Below are positions 1 to 16,968 of a stretch of DNA of 64,000 nucleotides, one piece after another. Source of the DNA: Plumapathes pennacea (Eukaryota; Cnidaria; Anthozoa; Antipatharia; Myriopathidae); assembly GCA_964036295.1 (NCBI GenBank), contig OZ038463.1:496001-560000 (forward strand). The letters are read 5' to 3'. Under the pieces are notes generated by a model that had not been told where the DNA came from, made no database searches, and saw only the letters and a list, made by a program, of their open reading frames with translations. Numbering within the stretch: position 1 is the first letter of the stretch; every line of letters starts with the position of its first letter. The translations under genes and the position numbers were made by a program.

Positions 1-385
1 GTCAACAGAAGCTTGTATGAAAACGTAGTAACGGAAACTCAACAGGGCTTACTTTCTTTCTAAGCTGACACAATAAAATATATAAAGTACTTAGAATCCA
101 GTTTCCAAATGCCGAAAGATATAATTCCTACGCCCCCGTTCTCAGCACATTCAGATGCAATCTGCCTTACCAGATAAAATGAACAGAAACATTGTCTTTC
201 CAGTTATGAGCCTCCTATTTACTCCGGCAATCCTTGAATTATAGTATTTCTAGGTATGGATCAGTGTTGTGGTTTCTATACCCTGATGCCCTGATGGCCT
301 AGAAAGGATGCCGTTTCCTATAAAGGACGAAATTCCTATAACTAAAACAAAACAAATGCGAGAATGTATTCTCTGTTGAACATAC

Positions 386-1979
386 CAGCCTCACCACCCG
401 CAGCAGGTTGTGTTGTCTCTGGTTTCGGGGTTGTAGGACCGGCTTCTGTTCCTGGGACAGGTGTAGGTGCTTCATGAGGGGAGCCTCCAATCACAACCGG
501 TGTGGTAGGGCTTCCTGGTTTAGAAGAAGCAGGTTCTAAAGGAGACGGCGTGGTCCCTGGTTTAGAAGAACCAGGTCCTGAAGGAGACGGTGCGGAGCCT
601 GGTTGTTCAGCAGGGACAGGCTTGGCCTGAGAACCTTCGGGTTTTGCAGGAGAGGGTTGTCCAGGTTGTGGACAGGGCATAGGACATAGTTTAGGGGCCG
701 GTTGTGGCGGCGTGGTTTCGCCAGGAGGCGCGGTTTCGCCAGGCGGCAACCCTTGTGGTTTGGGTCCTTGCGCAGGTTTCTTGCCAATTTTAAGATTGAT
801 GTCTACATCAACGCCGTCTTCGTTTATCTCATAAGTGCCTCCACCTATGCAATAGAATATCAAGGTATTACTCTATAGAATATTAAGAGATTTTCTGCTG
901 ATCAATCACTGGTCAATGCACGAAAGGAAATTGTAACAGAACAAGAAGCACTCTTGCTGTGATTTTATTGTTTCAATTTCTTTGACGTTTGATTAGTATG
1001 TAAGAAAACTATGTATCAGTAAAACCCAGAGGAAACTAGCAAACGTAAGGAACTTAAGAGAATACTTCAGGTATTTTGTTGACCAGTAAGTTCAAAGTTT
1101 AAAATAAGCAGTTTTATACATGAACAATCTCCTCATGTTGCTCAGATAATTTTGCCGCTTGTTGTATTTCGATGTTACAACTGTCCTCAAGATCGGCTTT
1201 GATGAAGGTTGAAACACAATAACAGCTTCATAATGCTGGTGCAAGATTCGTATCCGCTATCAGATATCGAACCAATAACTCGAGTTGTTGAAACCTCATT
1301 AAAGATCACTTTGGACTTGCAAAGCAAATGGCAGGAATTTTTTGAAAAAGAAAGCAAAGGTCAAGTATGTAGGATCAGTTTTTCTGGGTTCAGAATAAAT
1401 GTAACAAAGAAAGAAGACTACCGGGTGTATCTCGAGTTCATGCATACGTCATTAGCATATTAAAAGTAGATTGTATGGCCAATTTGTAAAGTCCGCGATT
1501 ATATGTGTAATTTGTACTGACCTTTTGTAATGTGACCATTAGCTACGTCGTTCTACTCAGTTCTATTACTTTAGACCGCCACTATTCTGTTCCTAAGTTG
1601 TAGTATTTATCATATCCTTTCAATTGAATCGTCGTTAGCATACCACTATGCAGAATTATTACAAACATCACCAACAATCGTAACATCATTCATCATTAAT
1701 CATATATATTGCTATAAACGGCACCCCTTGAGAAAAGACAGCTCTGAATACCAAGCATTTGTCACTCACTAGAACGCACCTTTACATATTCAATATACCT
1801 ACCAATAACACCACTGTCGTCAATTTTGAAGCTTCCTCTCTGGGGCTGTGCTGCTGGGGCACTGTCTCCCTGTGACTCACGCTTTGGCGCTACAACTGAT
1901 AGATGGACCAGCGGATTTCCTTCGACATGGAATGGGGCTACGGATTTTTTGGCAAATCCGCGTGATTTTTTATTCACCT
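386..1979 (-). CDS. secreted CAP-type protein A, middle exons only (partial)
   Basis: Two coding exons are visible: about 1803-1979 (acceptor at 1980 or 1978, donor gtaggt) and 386-844 (acceptor tag, donor gtatgt). Both junctions are phase 1 and the frame continues across them. The first exon ends in a GSFKIDDSGVIG segment. The second begins GGTYEINEDGVDVDINLKIG and runs into a Pro/Thr/Ser/Glu-rich tract with a CPMPCP motif. Gene B has the matching order (GTFSINQGAVTG, then EYQINPEEVDVRVKLHI, then CLGPCP) directly before its CAP domain, and the same phase-1 donor. I therefore infer that the CAP-domain exons lie left of base 1. The tract is disordered and probably extracellular. No signal-peptide exon was found upstream. 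Function is unknown beyond resemblance to the neighbouring CAP genes. Confidence 0.6.
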
Positions 1980-3481
1980 CTAAGAAATTCCCTTTAGAAA
2001 AGCCGGAACGCCTTCCAGATCTAAAGGGGTGCTTTGATAAGCTTGTCCGATGGAACTTTTTCCCTTCAACTGAAACAAGAATTTTTAGATTGTTTTGTCT
2101 TTGTTACCAATCAGTTATTATGTATTATACGTTACTGCAGCTACAAGGAGGATAGGTACAGTTTGAAAGAAAGTACCATGGTTAGATTTTTTACTAATTT
2201 TTCTGATGCAGGTAACTGGGTCACAGTTTTAGTGTTTCGCTTACTTGTTTGAGAGACACTCATCGCGTACAGGAACAGTGACAACTTGATGCACACACTG
2301 GACGCCATAGTAGATCTTTCAGATAAAAAAATTTAAGTGAAATTTAAACAAAGGCATTCGTAGAATAATAGCTAAGTAAAACTATTTTGTCCAGCTCATG
2401 GTCTTCACACGTCGTAAACGATTCTAATCATAAATATTACAATTTCCTCGAATGTGATTGGTTCATAAACCCCCCCGATTAATCATTAATTGGACACCTA
2501 TTGTTCTGTAATCGGATACTTCTTTGTTCTGTAATCGGACAGTTGGCTTGACCAATCATAAGCAAGAGTGAAATTTAAATGCACCAATCAGCGTTACACT
2601 GATTTTCAGTGGAAAACTCGATTGCCGGTGTGAGTTTGTGGCTACTCGAAAGGCAAATTTTGTTAATTCTTGGACAACTTAACATGCAAGGAACAGTTTG
2701 TGGTCAATCAAAGAATGTGAACAGTCACTATGTAACAAAAGAAGACAGGAAATTTTCGCCGGTCGGGCGCGTTTGTTTAGTTCACGACATCGCCAGCATG
2801 CTGTGCTATAGACACTCTGAAGCTTACGGCTCGGCCAATGTCAATGAACGTCGTTAATTCATTTCAAAATCATGGAAGCAACTTAACTTTGTTGTGATGG
2901 ACTGTGATGGACAAACGCTCCTAGAAAATTAAGCCGTCAAGAAATCGGTAAGTTTGTAATTGCTGTGCCGACCCGCTAAGATACAGATTTTTTCAGTCTT
3001 GAATATTTCCTTTGAATGCTTTGAAGTAAACTTCTGTGAAAAAATAAACTAGTATTCTGAGTTTCAAAGTACCTGTTATGTTAAAAAATGTAAACCTGAA
3101 AAGTCGAAATAAACTGTCTTTCAACTTGTGAGTTCGTGATGGGTTTACTGATTTTTACTGAGTGTAAAGAACTTACACATTTTTTACTTTTACTTCAAAA
3201 ATCCGCATTCAACTCAAATCATTGGGTAAATTAGCTTCTTCTTTCTCTCAAGTATTTTAAGTTGATGTAACTGAGAGCTAGATAACTACGAACAAGCGGC
3301 GTGTTTACAAACGCCGAACCGTGTGTACGCGCGTGTTAAAATAGATCGGCGATGAAGTACTTCTTGATGCTTTGTTTTTATGTATAATACAGGAGAAGAC
3401 GCTGAAGCTATATGATCATTTCATTCTCAGAAATTGTAATATTTATGATTAATTGGTAAGAGGACTTCGTGTCGTCCGATG

Positions 3482-3572
3482 TCGGTCTGTAATCATACTC
3501 GTGATTACGAAATCAGACTCCCGCGAAGCGCGGTCGTCCGATTTCGTAATCACTCGTATGATTACAGACCGA
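3482..3572. repeat. foldback (hairpin) repeat
   Basis: A 32-bp arm starting tcggtctgtaatcatac at 3482-3513 is matched by its near-perfect reverse complement at 3541-3572, around a 27-bp loop rich in CCGCGAAGCGCGG. The only visible arm differences are in the actcgtg/acgagtg segment. It lies at the end of a roughly 1.1-kb stretch with repetitive-looking phrases such as ttgttctgtaatcgga occurring twice (2500-2545). This is probably the 3' end of a dispersed repeat. Confidence 0.7.
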
Positions 3573-4571
3573 ATCGGACTCCACTCAGTCCTATTACCAT
3601 TATAAATACATTCAACCAACACTTTAGTGCTCTCTTTCTATTGTATATTAAATCCAACCTATTTCTTTGCCAATAACTTTACAATTATATTAACGCAACT
3701 AAATGTAGTCTTTTTTTCCTCTTCACTTGAAAAAGCTGCCTTATGGCTTTATTCCAACTCGTTTCTCGAAGCACATGTCGGGGCGCAGATTTTAACATCT
3801 TCGCAGGTAACTCAGTCTCTTCGTCAGATAAGCTCACATTAGTTCACTTCCTAGTGAAAATTCAGGTCCAAAGTTTACCTGTCTCTTCCGGGCTCCTTGA
3901 GGTATGAAGCAAGTCTTTGTTTTAAAATATTTAGGTTTTCCTTTCCTCCACGGTATGCACGGCTTTTGTGAGCAATTTGTCAATTTAGAGAAAAATGCCT
4001 CGACCAATAATTGCAGGAAAACCGTTATAGACAAGTTTTGTTTTCACAGCCCTGTAGGGTAAGGTTCAGACTTTCCTGTGGTGTTAATGCCATGATGTAA
4101 ATTCGCCTGCAATTTGAGAAAAGTGGTCTTCAAAATTACCAATTTTCGGGTTGTCGCGCGAACGCCTTTACATGGGGTTGATTAGCGCCATGGTGTACTC
4201 GAATAGCTTGATGAAACATTGCTTGAATTTCCTAGAAAGCAAACTATTATAGCATATCGGCTCCAGCATATCTTGGCTGCTATGCTAAAATTATGGTCAT
4301 AGATGCTTTCGCTACTTTGAACCAGTCGCTTAAAAATTGTCAACAAACATGTCAAACTTTGGTCTCGCGCGAGTGAACATCAGCCAAATATTCGTCCAGG
4401 CGAAATCAGTTTAAAACTGAGAATCAAATTAATTATGGTTTTATTACTTTGGCATGAAGTACTTTCATCACACAAAAAATTGGGCGATCCTATTTTTCAA
4501 TCTGACCGGACCGGACCGCTTTTACAGAGAAGATCCCATTATGCTAATTTCAAAAGTCTGATGGAACCCTG

Positions 4572-4614
4572 GCCTAACCCTAACCCTAAACCTAACTCGG
4601 TGCCTAACCCTAGC
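4572..4614. repeat. interstitial telomere-like CCCTAA repeats
   Basis: Degenerate tandem copies of cctaaccctaaccctaaacc are followed by a diverged unit and another cctaaccctag. A lone aaccctaaacc lies about 190 bp downstream. The unit matches the animal telomere hexamer TTAGGG on the other strand. Only four to six units are present, so this is an internal short array and not a chromosome end. Confidence 0.6.
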
Positions 4615-7171
4615 TAAATCTAGCGGAGATGTTTAGGGTTAATTTGGACCGACTTCGGAGCATTACAAAGGATCAAAAGCAGGAGAAACGTGTAATACGA
4701 GACAGAGATATTATAGACATTGCGTCACTGCGTCGTAAATAGTTAGAATAGAATAGAAGCCCTGGACTAACCCTAAACCTCACTATTTTACTATGCTTTA
4801 ATCCTTTCTGTCGAAGATCTATTTAGCTAAATCTAACAGAGAGGTTTGGAGCTCATTGCTGTATAAAGTAGATATCTTCTCAGATTTGGATTGTCAACTT
4901 AGCGGCTGTCATTATATTATTTGGCGCAGTAAACAACGCGGCACACCCTGGAGCATTTTCATTAAAACATTCATGGGCAATAAACTGCCCATGGAAATAA
5001 AAAGACATAATTTCAGCAATAAAGTAGATCACTGACGAAGCAGTTCACACGAGTTGAAAATATACGTTTACGTGTTGTTTTCCGAGTGAATTGAACAGGT
5101 ACTGCTTTTCTAATTACCAGCTCTTTAAAAGTGTAGGAGTATACGAAATGATATTTTGTAAACAAAGTATAATCAGGCAATTGTTTAAATTTAGAATGCG
5201 GTATAAAACAAATCAATAGCAAAAAGTCGCCAAAAGTTGGCTTTTTCTAATTACTCAAGTCCATCGCGCGGATTAGGTTTAAAAGCTTTTAGACGTTCAA
5301 CAATTAGAGAAACAATTGAGTCACAAGTCCTTCACCTGCACTGCCTTGGAAAGTTCTCAAGAGGTTTTTCACTGTAAATTCGAGCAATGCGCGCAAAAAG
5401 TCTGTACTAGAAAAAGAAGCACTATGTTTGTGATTTATGTCGATTTCCTACATTGACTATGTAAGATAATTATTTACGAGAAACACCGAAAATAGTCAAG
5501 AAGCGTAAGGGGGGATCGATGTGAGTGTTGTTGGTTGCCTTCCTAGCTCAAAGTGTATAATAATACGTGCATTGTCAGTGCAAAATAAGATTTGATAGGA
5601 ATATTTGTCCTCTTGTTTCTTTGAGAGTTTTGTAATTTATCTTTCGGTGCTATTTTTCAAGGAAATGGCAACAAATTCTCAATCTCAAATAAACTGTGTT
5701 GGTACAAGAATTGTTTTGTTTTATCGTGATAATTACTAGAGTTTACAGCGGAAACTCATCTTTGAAGCAAATTTGCTTACCCAATGCTTATATTCATGGC
5801 CCATTTTGACAGAAGTAAGAGGTTCACCTTGTTTTAAAATTGGCATATACTAATTATTTCTAAGCCGAAATTTAAGGTGCGTTTCTAAAAGAACAACATA
5901 TAAAAATACAAACAAAATAGCGACCAAGACATTTGATTTACTTACCTCTCCGACACAAGAGGCTGTCAACTTGTAGTTCTTAAGTGAAATGACTGGACAG
6001 TCAAGTGGTGTTCTCATGCAAGTTTAATAACGAGTTGTCGGTGCAGAACAATTCGATAAACACTCAGAGACTTAATAAAGGAAGTGGCATCACAACGGTA
6101 ATTCATGTATTTTTTAAAATGCTTAATGCAGAGACGTGAAAAGCGTTAAATTCAGCCGTGGGCACTTTGTAGCAACCCACTTACCGATATTGAAGCAAAT
6201 AGATCCAAACAAGTGAACCATTGTGTTTTTTGTATATGCCACCATGGTTTACCCGCAATGTCTCTAAACCACCTAAGCGATACTTTAATTATTTTATGGC
6301 AATTAATATCAAAAAATCCCAGACCAATATGGGACGATAGTGCCTACTAGATCTTCCGTGAAACCTCCGCAGACTCGTTTGACCAGCTGTTGACCGAGCA
6401 CAATTTTTAGCAGTTCTTGTTCACGAAAGCCAGCGCGAGAATTGTCACTTTGACATTAGTAAACGATAACTGCTAACTGAACGAATAACTTATCGTTTTT
6501 AACTCTTTCACTAATATACTATGTTCCTCTCATCGCGAGAGGCGCCCAATGCAACGTACAAGTTTCTTATGCTGTTTTTCCCTCATTGAGGATCATCCTG
6601 GTTCAGTATTGTTCGACTCAAAATATTGATTACCTAGTGTTGGTAAACAAACAGCAACTGCAGCCAATCGAAAGCTTCCACTTATTTCAACATCTTGGCA
6701 TTATTAGTGAGCTAGGCCTAGAGTAGTCTGATTTACAGACATTCCGAGAAGGAGCCTGCGGACGAGCTTGAAATGTCTGAAACTCAGACCATGCCTTGAG
6801 CTGCTGTTAAGAGGTATTTCAAGGCATTTCAACTCCTATGCAACTTATATGGTACTGACGTACCATTACTCCTTCCCTCGAGTGTGCCAGAATCTTTTTT
6901 CCTAGTTATATATTAGTGACTATGAAATATTGCTCGGTTTATAATAAACAGTCAAAACAGACAGAAGAGCACTTGACCTAATTTAAACATCACATTTCAG
7001 ACGACGCCACTTTGTCATTCTAACTGGCTACATTGCCGAACAAGTGCGGCAGCAAACAATCGTTGATCAGGCTGCAAATTACGCTGAGTGTGCAAAAATC
7101 AAACAAAAAATCAAAAGAGTGTTAGTGAAGTTCAGAATGTGACTTGATAGCAAATTAAAGGATTACTACTT

Positions 7172-9251
7172 TTATTTATGTGATGTTTGATTTTGCTTTG
7201 AATTATCTTTTATGCTTCTTCGAAGCCACTTCATACTGCCCATGTATGCCCTTCTGAAACCATACCCCCCATCAAGACCCCCCTGTTTTACAGGGCCGCA
7301 GTAAGCTGGATCAAATGACCCTTTCTCGACATTCCTTATATATTCTTTGTTACCAGTGTCAAAGTCTCCCTGGGGTTTATAACGCGCAACTATGAAGCTG
7401 CATTTTTGGCCGTTCTCGTCTTTCTCCGCTCTTCCAACTCCGAGTTCTACGCTCGCTTTCCACACAACTTGAGAAAAGTGAGCTGTGCCACTCTGGGGGC
7501 CATCTACACCAAACGTATGTTGACACACTTCATCATACCTGGAAACACAAAGTACAATTAATAGGTAAGGTGGTGCAGCGCGAGGGCAGGTCTGACATCA
7601 GATGGTTTGCATCGCCGTGATGATTTGAGGAAAAAAATCAGACATTTGTTCATAAATTTGAAGAAAGTCGCCGGACAATCTGGTCAAAAGAATTCGATAA
7701 ATAGAATACACATAAAAACTAAACCCAATTTGTAAGAACGCAGGGCAATGATACATCACATAGAAAATAACGAACAAAACTGTCCTGAATTGTAACAGAG
7801 AAAGTTACTCACTGACGTCACTCGAGACAATACACATGTTCAGTTCTAATACTTACCACTTCTTCACAGCCTCCTCTGCTGTTTGTCCTTGCTTAGGTCC
7901 ACATCCCATGGACAGGTTCTCCCCCTGTTCAGGTCTTTCCGTGTAACTCGAGTGCACCAGAGAATCCAGGTCCGCCAACTTCTGTGCATACTGCATTGAC
8001 TCTTCGTTCATCACGCAGTTCAACGTCATCGGAGGCGCGTTGTGAATTGCGCGATACTTGTTGTGTAAGTTGAGCAACTCCTGATCAAACGTGGAACCTA
8101 CAAGGAAAAGGCAGGAAAAATAGGGAGAATTATTTCTCCGTGTGAATGGCATTTGAGTTATAAATTAAAAACTAGTTAGCTTACTGTTACTAGTAGTACA
8201 ACAGGTAGTTTACTGTACATGAGCATGAAAGCGGCACATTTCTCTAGTTTTCCCTAATTTCTTAGAGTTGCCATTGTTTGTAGGACAGGGGACACTCATA
8301 CCCAACCTGCCCTAACTTTATAGAAATGCAATCTTCATTACAATATGATACAAGAGAGGGACACTCATACCCAACCTGTACATTCCAATGTAGCGGGAGT
8401 CGTGGGTTTATTTCCAGGTGATGATGTTGGACAAGGACCAAGGCACATCGCTGGTTTGGCAGTTGGTCCTACCGTTGGACTGACAAAAGTGTTGCTGATA
8501 TGAAGCTTCACTCTCACGTCAACTTCTTCGGGATTGATTTGATATTCTCCCTCTCCGGTCACCGCTCCTTGATTTATGCTGAACGTTCCCTTAGTTTGAT
8601 TGGCACTTTGTGGCAAAGCTCCGTCCACCATATCTTTATCTGGCTTAGTATCCACCCCTCCTTCCACTGACTCCGGAATGTTGTCACCTTGATTGAAGTC
8701 TTCGTAGCTTTGAAGGTTTGTATCGTTCGCAGGCATCGAGACGTCTTCATTTGCATTGTGATCAAGCTCTTTTTGTTCTTGAAAATTGTCCAATCCATCA
8801 CTGAATGTTTCGTTACCAGCATTAGGATATTTTTTGTAGACAAAATTTGCTGGAGAAGGATCACCAATTTCATACTCCTCAGGTATGGTAAAATCAGGAG
8901 GCTCATTTTGATACTGATTCTCATACTTCTCTTCAGGATCCGATATATACCACTGAGATTCTGGTTGTTTTTCTTCTCCCCCCTCCTCACTGTCCCTCAG
9001 TGCTTCGTTGATGTCACGTGCTATGTCCTCGGAATTTTCTTGTAGTGTAACTGAGTCCACTCTTGGTTGCCCCAACTGTCCCCGTTTGTCATTGCTCTTT
9101 GTAATGATCGAAGTTTCTAAAGCTTTGTTTTTACTTCTTGGGCTGCCTTTCGACTGAGAGACTGGTAAGGTTTGGGCAAACCCACGGCCTTCGCCATTCT
9201 TAGCAGTTTGTCCATTTGTGACGTCACTTATGGCAGGAAGGGCACGTGACT
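7172..9251 (-). CDS. secreted CAP/SCP-domain protein B with long acidic N-terminal region
   Basis: The exons are 8376-9251 (phase-1 acceptor ...ccgacag), 7857-8097 and 7172-7538, all in continuous frame and ending at TAA. The long exon encodes about 290 residues, very acidic and rich in Asn, Gln and Glu. It then carries a beta-like segment (GTFSINQGAVTG, EYQINPEEVDVRVKLHI) and a CLGPCP motif. The last two exons encode one CAP domain starting LLNLHNKYRAIHN. It has the cavity residues expected of the family: His in LVHSS, Glu in GENLS, Glu in YDEVC and His in the AHFSQVVWK signature. The protein ends with a short basic tail. CAP proteins are secreted Cys-rich or GAPR-1-like proteins whose biochemical role varies. 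No signal exon was found upstream, although the phase-1 start predicts one between 9.3 and 12.1 kb. Confidence 0.8.
8288..8378. repeat. direct repeat carrying a second copy of a splice donor
   Basis: The 21-bp sequence gggacactcatacccaacct plus a final g occurs at 8289-8309 and again at 8358-8378. On the minus strand each copy contains CAG followed by GTTGGG. The copy at 8376 is the donor of the long exon of gene B. The other copy is an intact potential donor about 70 bp further into the intron. Confidence 0.6.
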
Positions 9252-12131
9252 CTGTCGGCGTAAGATCGAAAGAAGCAAGTATTGGCGTCAGATAAGCGCG
9301 GCAGAAACTAATTAGATTATATTGGTAACGATAGTTTGTGCAATTGCACATTTTACGTTTTTAGATCATAAGCAGTATAAACAGTTTAACAAACAGCATA
9401 AATAGTGTAACATGCGCTGTTTTCTGTTCAAGAATATATATGTTTTATGCTCTCTTCAAAAGGCGTCAACTTAAATTAGTAACTTTACTGTCAGTTATAG
9501 TGGTTATTAGTTTTCACCACATACAATTCACGTTCAAAGAAACGACCTCCATAACTACATTGAAGGCAAATAGATGTAATGTTCTTCTTATTCGCGTGAA
9601 AATTAGCACTGGTTCTAATTACGGCGTAGCTTTACGCGTTGTGCTCGGTGTGAATTGGATCATTTTTTTGTGTTTAACTGAACCAGGAGTTTTATTAATT
9701 GTAGTAGGCGTATACTGTGGATTGGGCTAAACGTCAAAGTTTGTCTCTTGAATTAGCTAACGAGTTATTAAAACAAACCACAATATAAATTATGCTTACA
9801 AGAAAATGTGTATCTCTCATGTTTTGTTGCCAAAATGTAGCCGTCGAGGGTAATCGTATTTATTTACTATATTTATTTTATGCAGTGTTCCTAAACTTAC
9901 CTTTTAAAGTGCATATAATCAAACAGGGCAATAATAGACTAAACACGGACATCATCAATCAGTGTAGTCTCAAAGATATTCCGCCACTTCAGTTCAATAC
10001 GATCTCTTTTGGAGAAGTTTAAATGACATAACTAAACTCTTTTGTGACTCTTATACACATTTGCTCACTTTTTCTCTTAGATGGTTGAGAAAACGTCGAA
10101 ATTTGATAGTAGAGCCGCAATAGAAGAGCCACCATCAGTTCAACGAACTCTTAAAAGCTTTGCAGTCTTCTGGTGGGATTAGTGAAGCATGAGTTTTGCA
10201 CAATGGAACACATGCAACACTTTGTGGTGCATAGGCTATAGTCGTGCTTCTTTTTTACTTTCGTTAGAACAAGATCGACATCCTTCCCCTATATTCCTTA
10301 CGAGCATTTACCTAGAAATTTGAGTTAGCCACTTTTATATTTGGTTTTGAACGGCAGAGATAAAATATTTAAGGTTTTAAAACAGAAGAAAACTTGACGT
10401 GATATAATTCAAAAGCTGAGGTCAATCATCTTATCCAAGTTCATAAAACTTAATTCTTCATTATATTTGAATCAGAATACCCACAGTTCTGTGGGCCCTC
10501 TCGTTTTATAATAATTTCATAGTGGAGAGATACGTCATTAGCATTTAATTTACACTCAGGTTAGGCACCTGTATGGCTCGGTTAGATACTGCAACTAGCC
10601 TACAACTATACTGACCAGTGTATTGAGCGCTTTTGATTTTTTTAATTAGTTTGGCCGCCCTTTGTTCGATGTTTAACTGCGGAACGAGAACTTTTCATTA
10701 CAATAGAAGCTATGTTCATTTTAAGTTTCCCACCCCACATAATTTCATCCTTAACCATTTTACTCCCAAAATTTAAACTGCACAGATTCTTCCAATAAGC
10801 CCGTAGTGAGATATGATAGTTCAATCGGCGGTCATCTAAGCAAGGTATCAAAAGCCAAGTCCTGACTCTTTTATATACTTTTAGTGAATAAATGGTGGAA
10901 GAGAAAAACTAAAATTGATCACTATCGGGATTAAAAGGTGATTTTTACTAGAGTATATTGAGTATTTCTTGTATTTTTACGAACCCCTCTTATATTTAAA
11001 ATTTATGGAGAAATTTTGAATTGTACCAACTATGTTTTTTCTGAATCGGAAAACAATTTCATTCAACAAAAGAAAGAAATAGCGAAAAATTCCTGACTGA
11101 GTTAACAACAAACAAAGCTGCAAGTCGTTTGAAAAGTTCCCGACGTGAGGCCGCAGCTGTACTCGCAGCAGTTTATTTGTGAAAAGAGCGTTTTAGTTTT
11201 GTATTGACAGTTGTATTTAGCCGTGGCTCTCTTAGAAAAATCTCAAACTGCCTATCAAGATTTCTGTGTGGGCTAACTAATCATGATACTGAAATATTAT
11301 CTAATGTAAGGACGTTGGAATACAGCCTAACTCTTAAGGCCGATTTATCAATATTTAGCCGGAGTGCTTTACTCGTGAAGCGGACGTAGAAATTTTGAGT
11401 CACAGTGAAAAATTGAACCTGGCGTAGATTGTCTTGAAATGTTCTGAAATATTTTTTTAAGCAATTTCCACTCTGAGCTCGAAACAGGCCGAGAATAAAA
11501 TAGGTTTCTATATTCCTCAAGATGACTGGATGAGTTTCCTGTACCGTTAAATACGACCTTGTGTTTAAAGATTACTAAACGTATTGTCAATAAAAAATGG
11601 AGAGTAATCCCTGATTTATCTGTTATTGTGTATTTCTCCAATTCCTTCTTTAAGTTCGAGAATTATGCCATAACGGCTTGACTTGTCTATGCGCTATTTA
11701 GTAAGGGTCCTCGAATGCTATCTCCAGTGTTATTTAATTACTATAAATTCACGACTAACTTACTTTATTACCGCGTTTATGCAATCGGTCATTTGCGCAA
11801 TAGCTTTAACTTTAGTAAATTTTTTGGGATCAAAAAAAATAATTCTCTGGGAAAAATATAAAGTTTTTGCTTGTTCTATCGCATTCTGTTGCTTCCTGCT
11901 GTATTGACATGAAGTGCATACTCTAGAAAAAAACGCCAATTGTTTCTAAGAACCACCTGGATTATTTAAAATATATATAACAAACAACGGTATACCGACA
12001 AAGGTTGTCTGAGTAAATGTTTTTTTTGTCTGCTTCTTCTTGTAATGTTTGTTATTTGGTCAGCTGTATTATTGATATGTTCCTGTGCTTATAAGTACAA
12101 ACCACTCCGCACTTTTCTGCAGTCGCATTTC
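9252..12131. other. divergent intergenic region between CAP gene B and protease P1
   Basis: No coding exon was recognised. It should contain the missing first exon and promoter of gene B on the minus strand and the promoter of P1 on the plus strand. Long AT-rich open frames here have no splice support and no recognisable domain. Confidence 0.5.
12090..12095 (+). promoter_or_regulatory. possible TATA box of protease P1
   Basis: TATAAG lies 37 bp before the start codon of P1, in the sequence gcttataagtacaaacc. That would give a very short 5' untranslated leader. It is based on motif and spacing only. Confidence 0.35.
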
Positions 12132-15842
<3,711 letters not shown>

Positions 15843-15874
15843 AGATAGGGAACACATGAGCCGTCTTGCCATCT

Positions 15875-15880
15875 AATAAA
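15875..15880 (+). promoter_or_regulatory. polyadenylation signal of P1
   Basis: AATAAA lies 32 bp after the P1 stop codon, in ctaataaaatg. This fits a short 3' untranslated region. Confidence 0.6.
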
Positions 15881-16968
15881 ATGTGTTTTCCTTCATTAAG
15901 CTACAGAAAATAATAAAGAGTAAGATTATAATGAGGGAAAGTGTTTTAATTATATTTGTCACTTTGCGTTCCGTTGACTGCACTACCAGCACGTCCCTTT
16001 GGACGGCATGTTCATTTCAAAGCCTTTTTAAAACTCCAAACACGTTCGTATTTAACTCTTTCACTCCCTTGGTCAAACCGCAGCTTGCTTCTCCCAGCCT
16101 TTTAAAAATAGAAATGAATGAATGATGTAATAAGAATTGGTAATTCAACCAGTTTTCATCTGAGCAAGTTAATAAAAGGCCAATAAGCCACTTTCAATCA
16201 TTCGCGCTAGTAAACAGCACTTTTTACTCCCACATAAACGGGTATCTGTCATATAAATCTCTCTGCTAAACTTGGGTTTGTGTCTATATAATTGCAGTAG
16301 TAAGAGCCATAGAATAAGTTATACACTCTGCCCGCCTGCACGTTTTATCGTCTAGTGGCCCGCCAGAAATTTGCGCTTTGCGCATGATTGTGTGATCACT
16401 CTCGGGAGTAAAAGGGTTAAAAATTGATTGTAGCCAAAGTGAATAGTTGACTGAGTATTTCTTGTATTCTAATAAAAATCAAGGTTGGCAAAGATAAATG
16501 ACCTCAGTTATCATACATTGTCATATTCAAAATTCATGCAATAATTTTTACTAAAAAAATCTTTTTTTCTGAATCGGAAAACAATTCCAATCAACAGAGG
16601 CAAAAAATATCGAAATTCTTGGGGTGTCAACAAACAAAACTGCAAGTTGCTTGTAACGTTTTACTTTTGTATTTAAACGTCGAACTTCACATGCATAAGC
16701 CGAACTCAATGCAAATTAGCTGACAGAGACGTTTGTTGACATAAATTTACATCCATAGATCACCAAGCAAACGGCATTATTTTCTCAAAGAACGCTTTGA
16801 ATTACCCTTAAAGTTTATTCAAATCAGCCAAAGATTGACACAAGAAACAATCTGACAATAGCCACGCCTTCCAGTGCGACCAGTATACAAGAAAGATTTC
16901 TTTAATTCCTCATTCTTTACGATGTTAAAGCCTCTCGCCTAATTTTTTTACAATCTCTAAGACTTTTC
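15881..16968. other. convergent spacer between P1 and CAP gene C
   Basis: AT-rich sequence of about 1.1 kb with no recognisable exon. P1 (+) and gene C (-) converge on it. The phrase tttttctgaatcggaaaacaa at 16564 also occurs near 11036, and the surrounding 200 bp look related. This suggests a dispersed repeat or a segment shared by the two duplicated modules. Confidence 0.5.

Larger units (their letters stand above)
1980..7171. other. non-coding stretch between CAP genes A and B
   Basis: No convincing exon was recognised here on either strand. The unseen first exon of gene A should lie in it. It is AT-rich and contains a foldback repeat near 3.5 kb, interstitial telomere-like units at 4.57 kb and otherwise anonymous sequence. 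Short open frames such as 2609-2857 (+) lack splice context or a recognisable domain. Confidence 0.5.

Noticed and set aside
2609..2857. 82-codon open frame starting MENSIAGVS
   Set aside because: It lies in repeat-like DNA, has no recognisable domain and no matching exons nearby.
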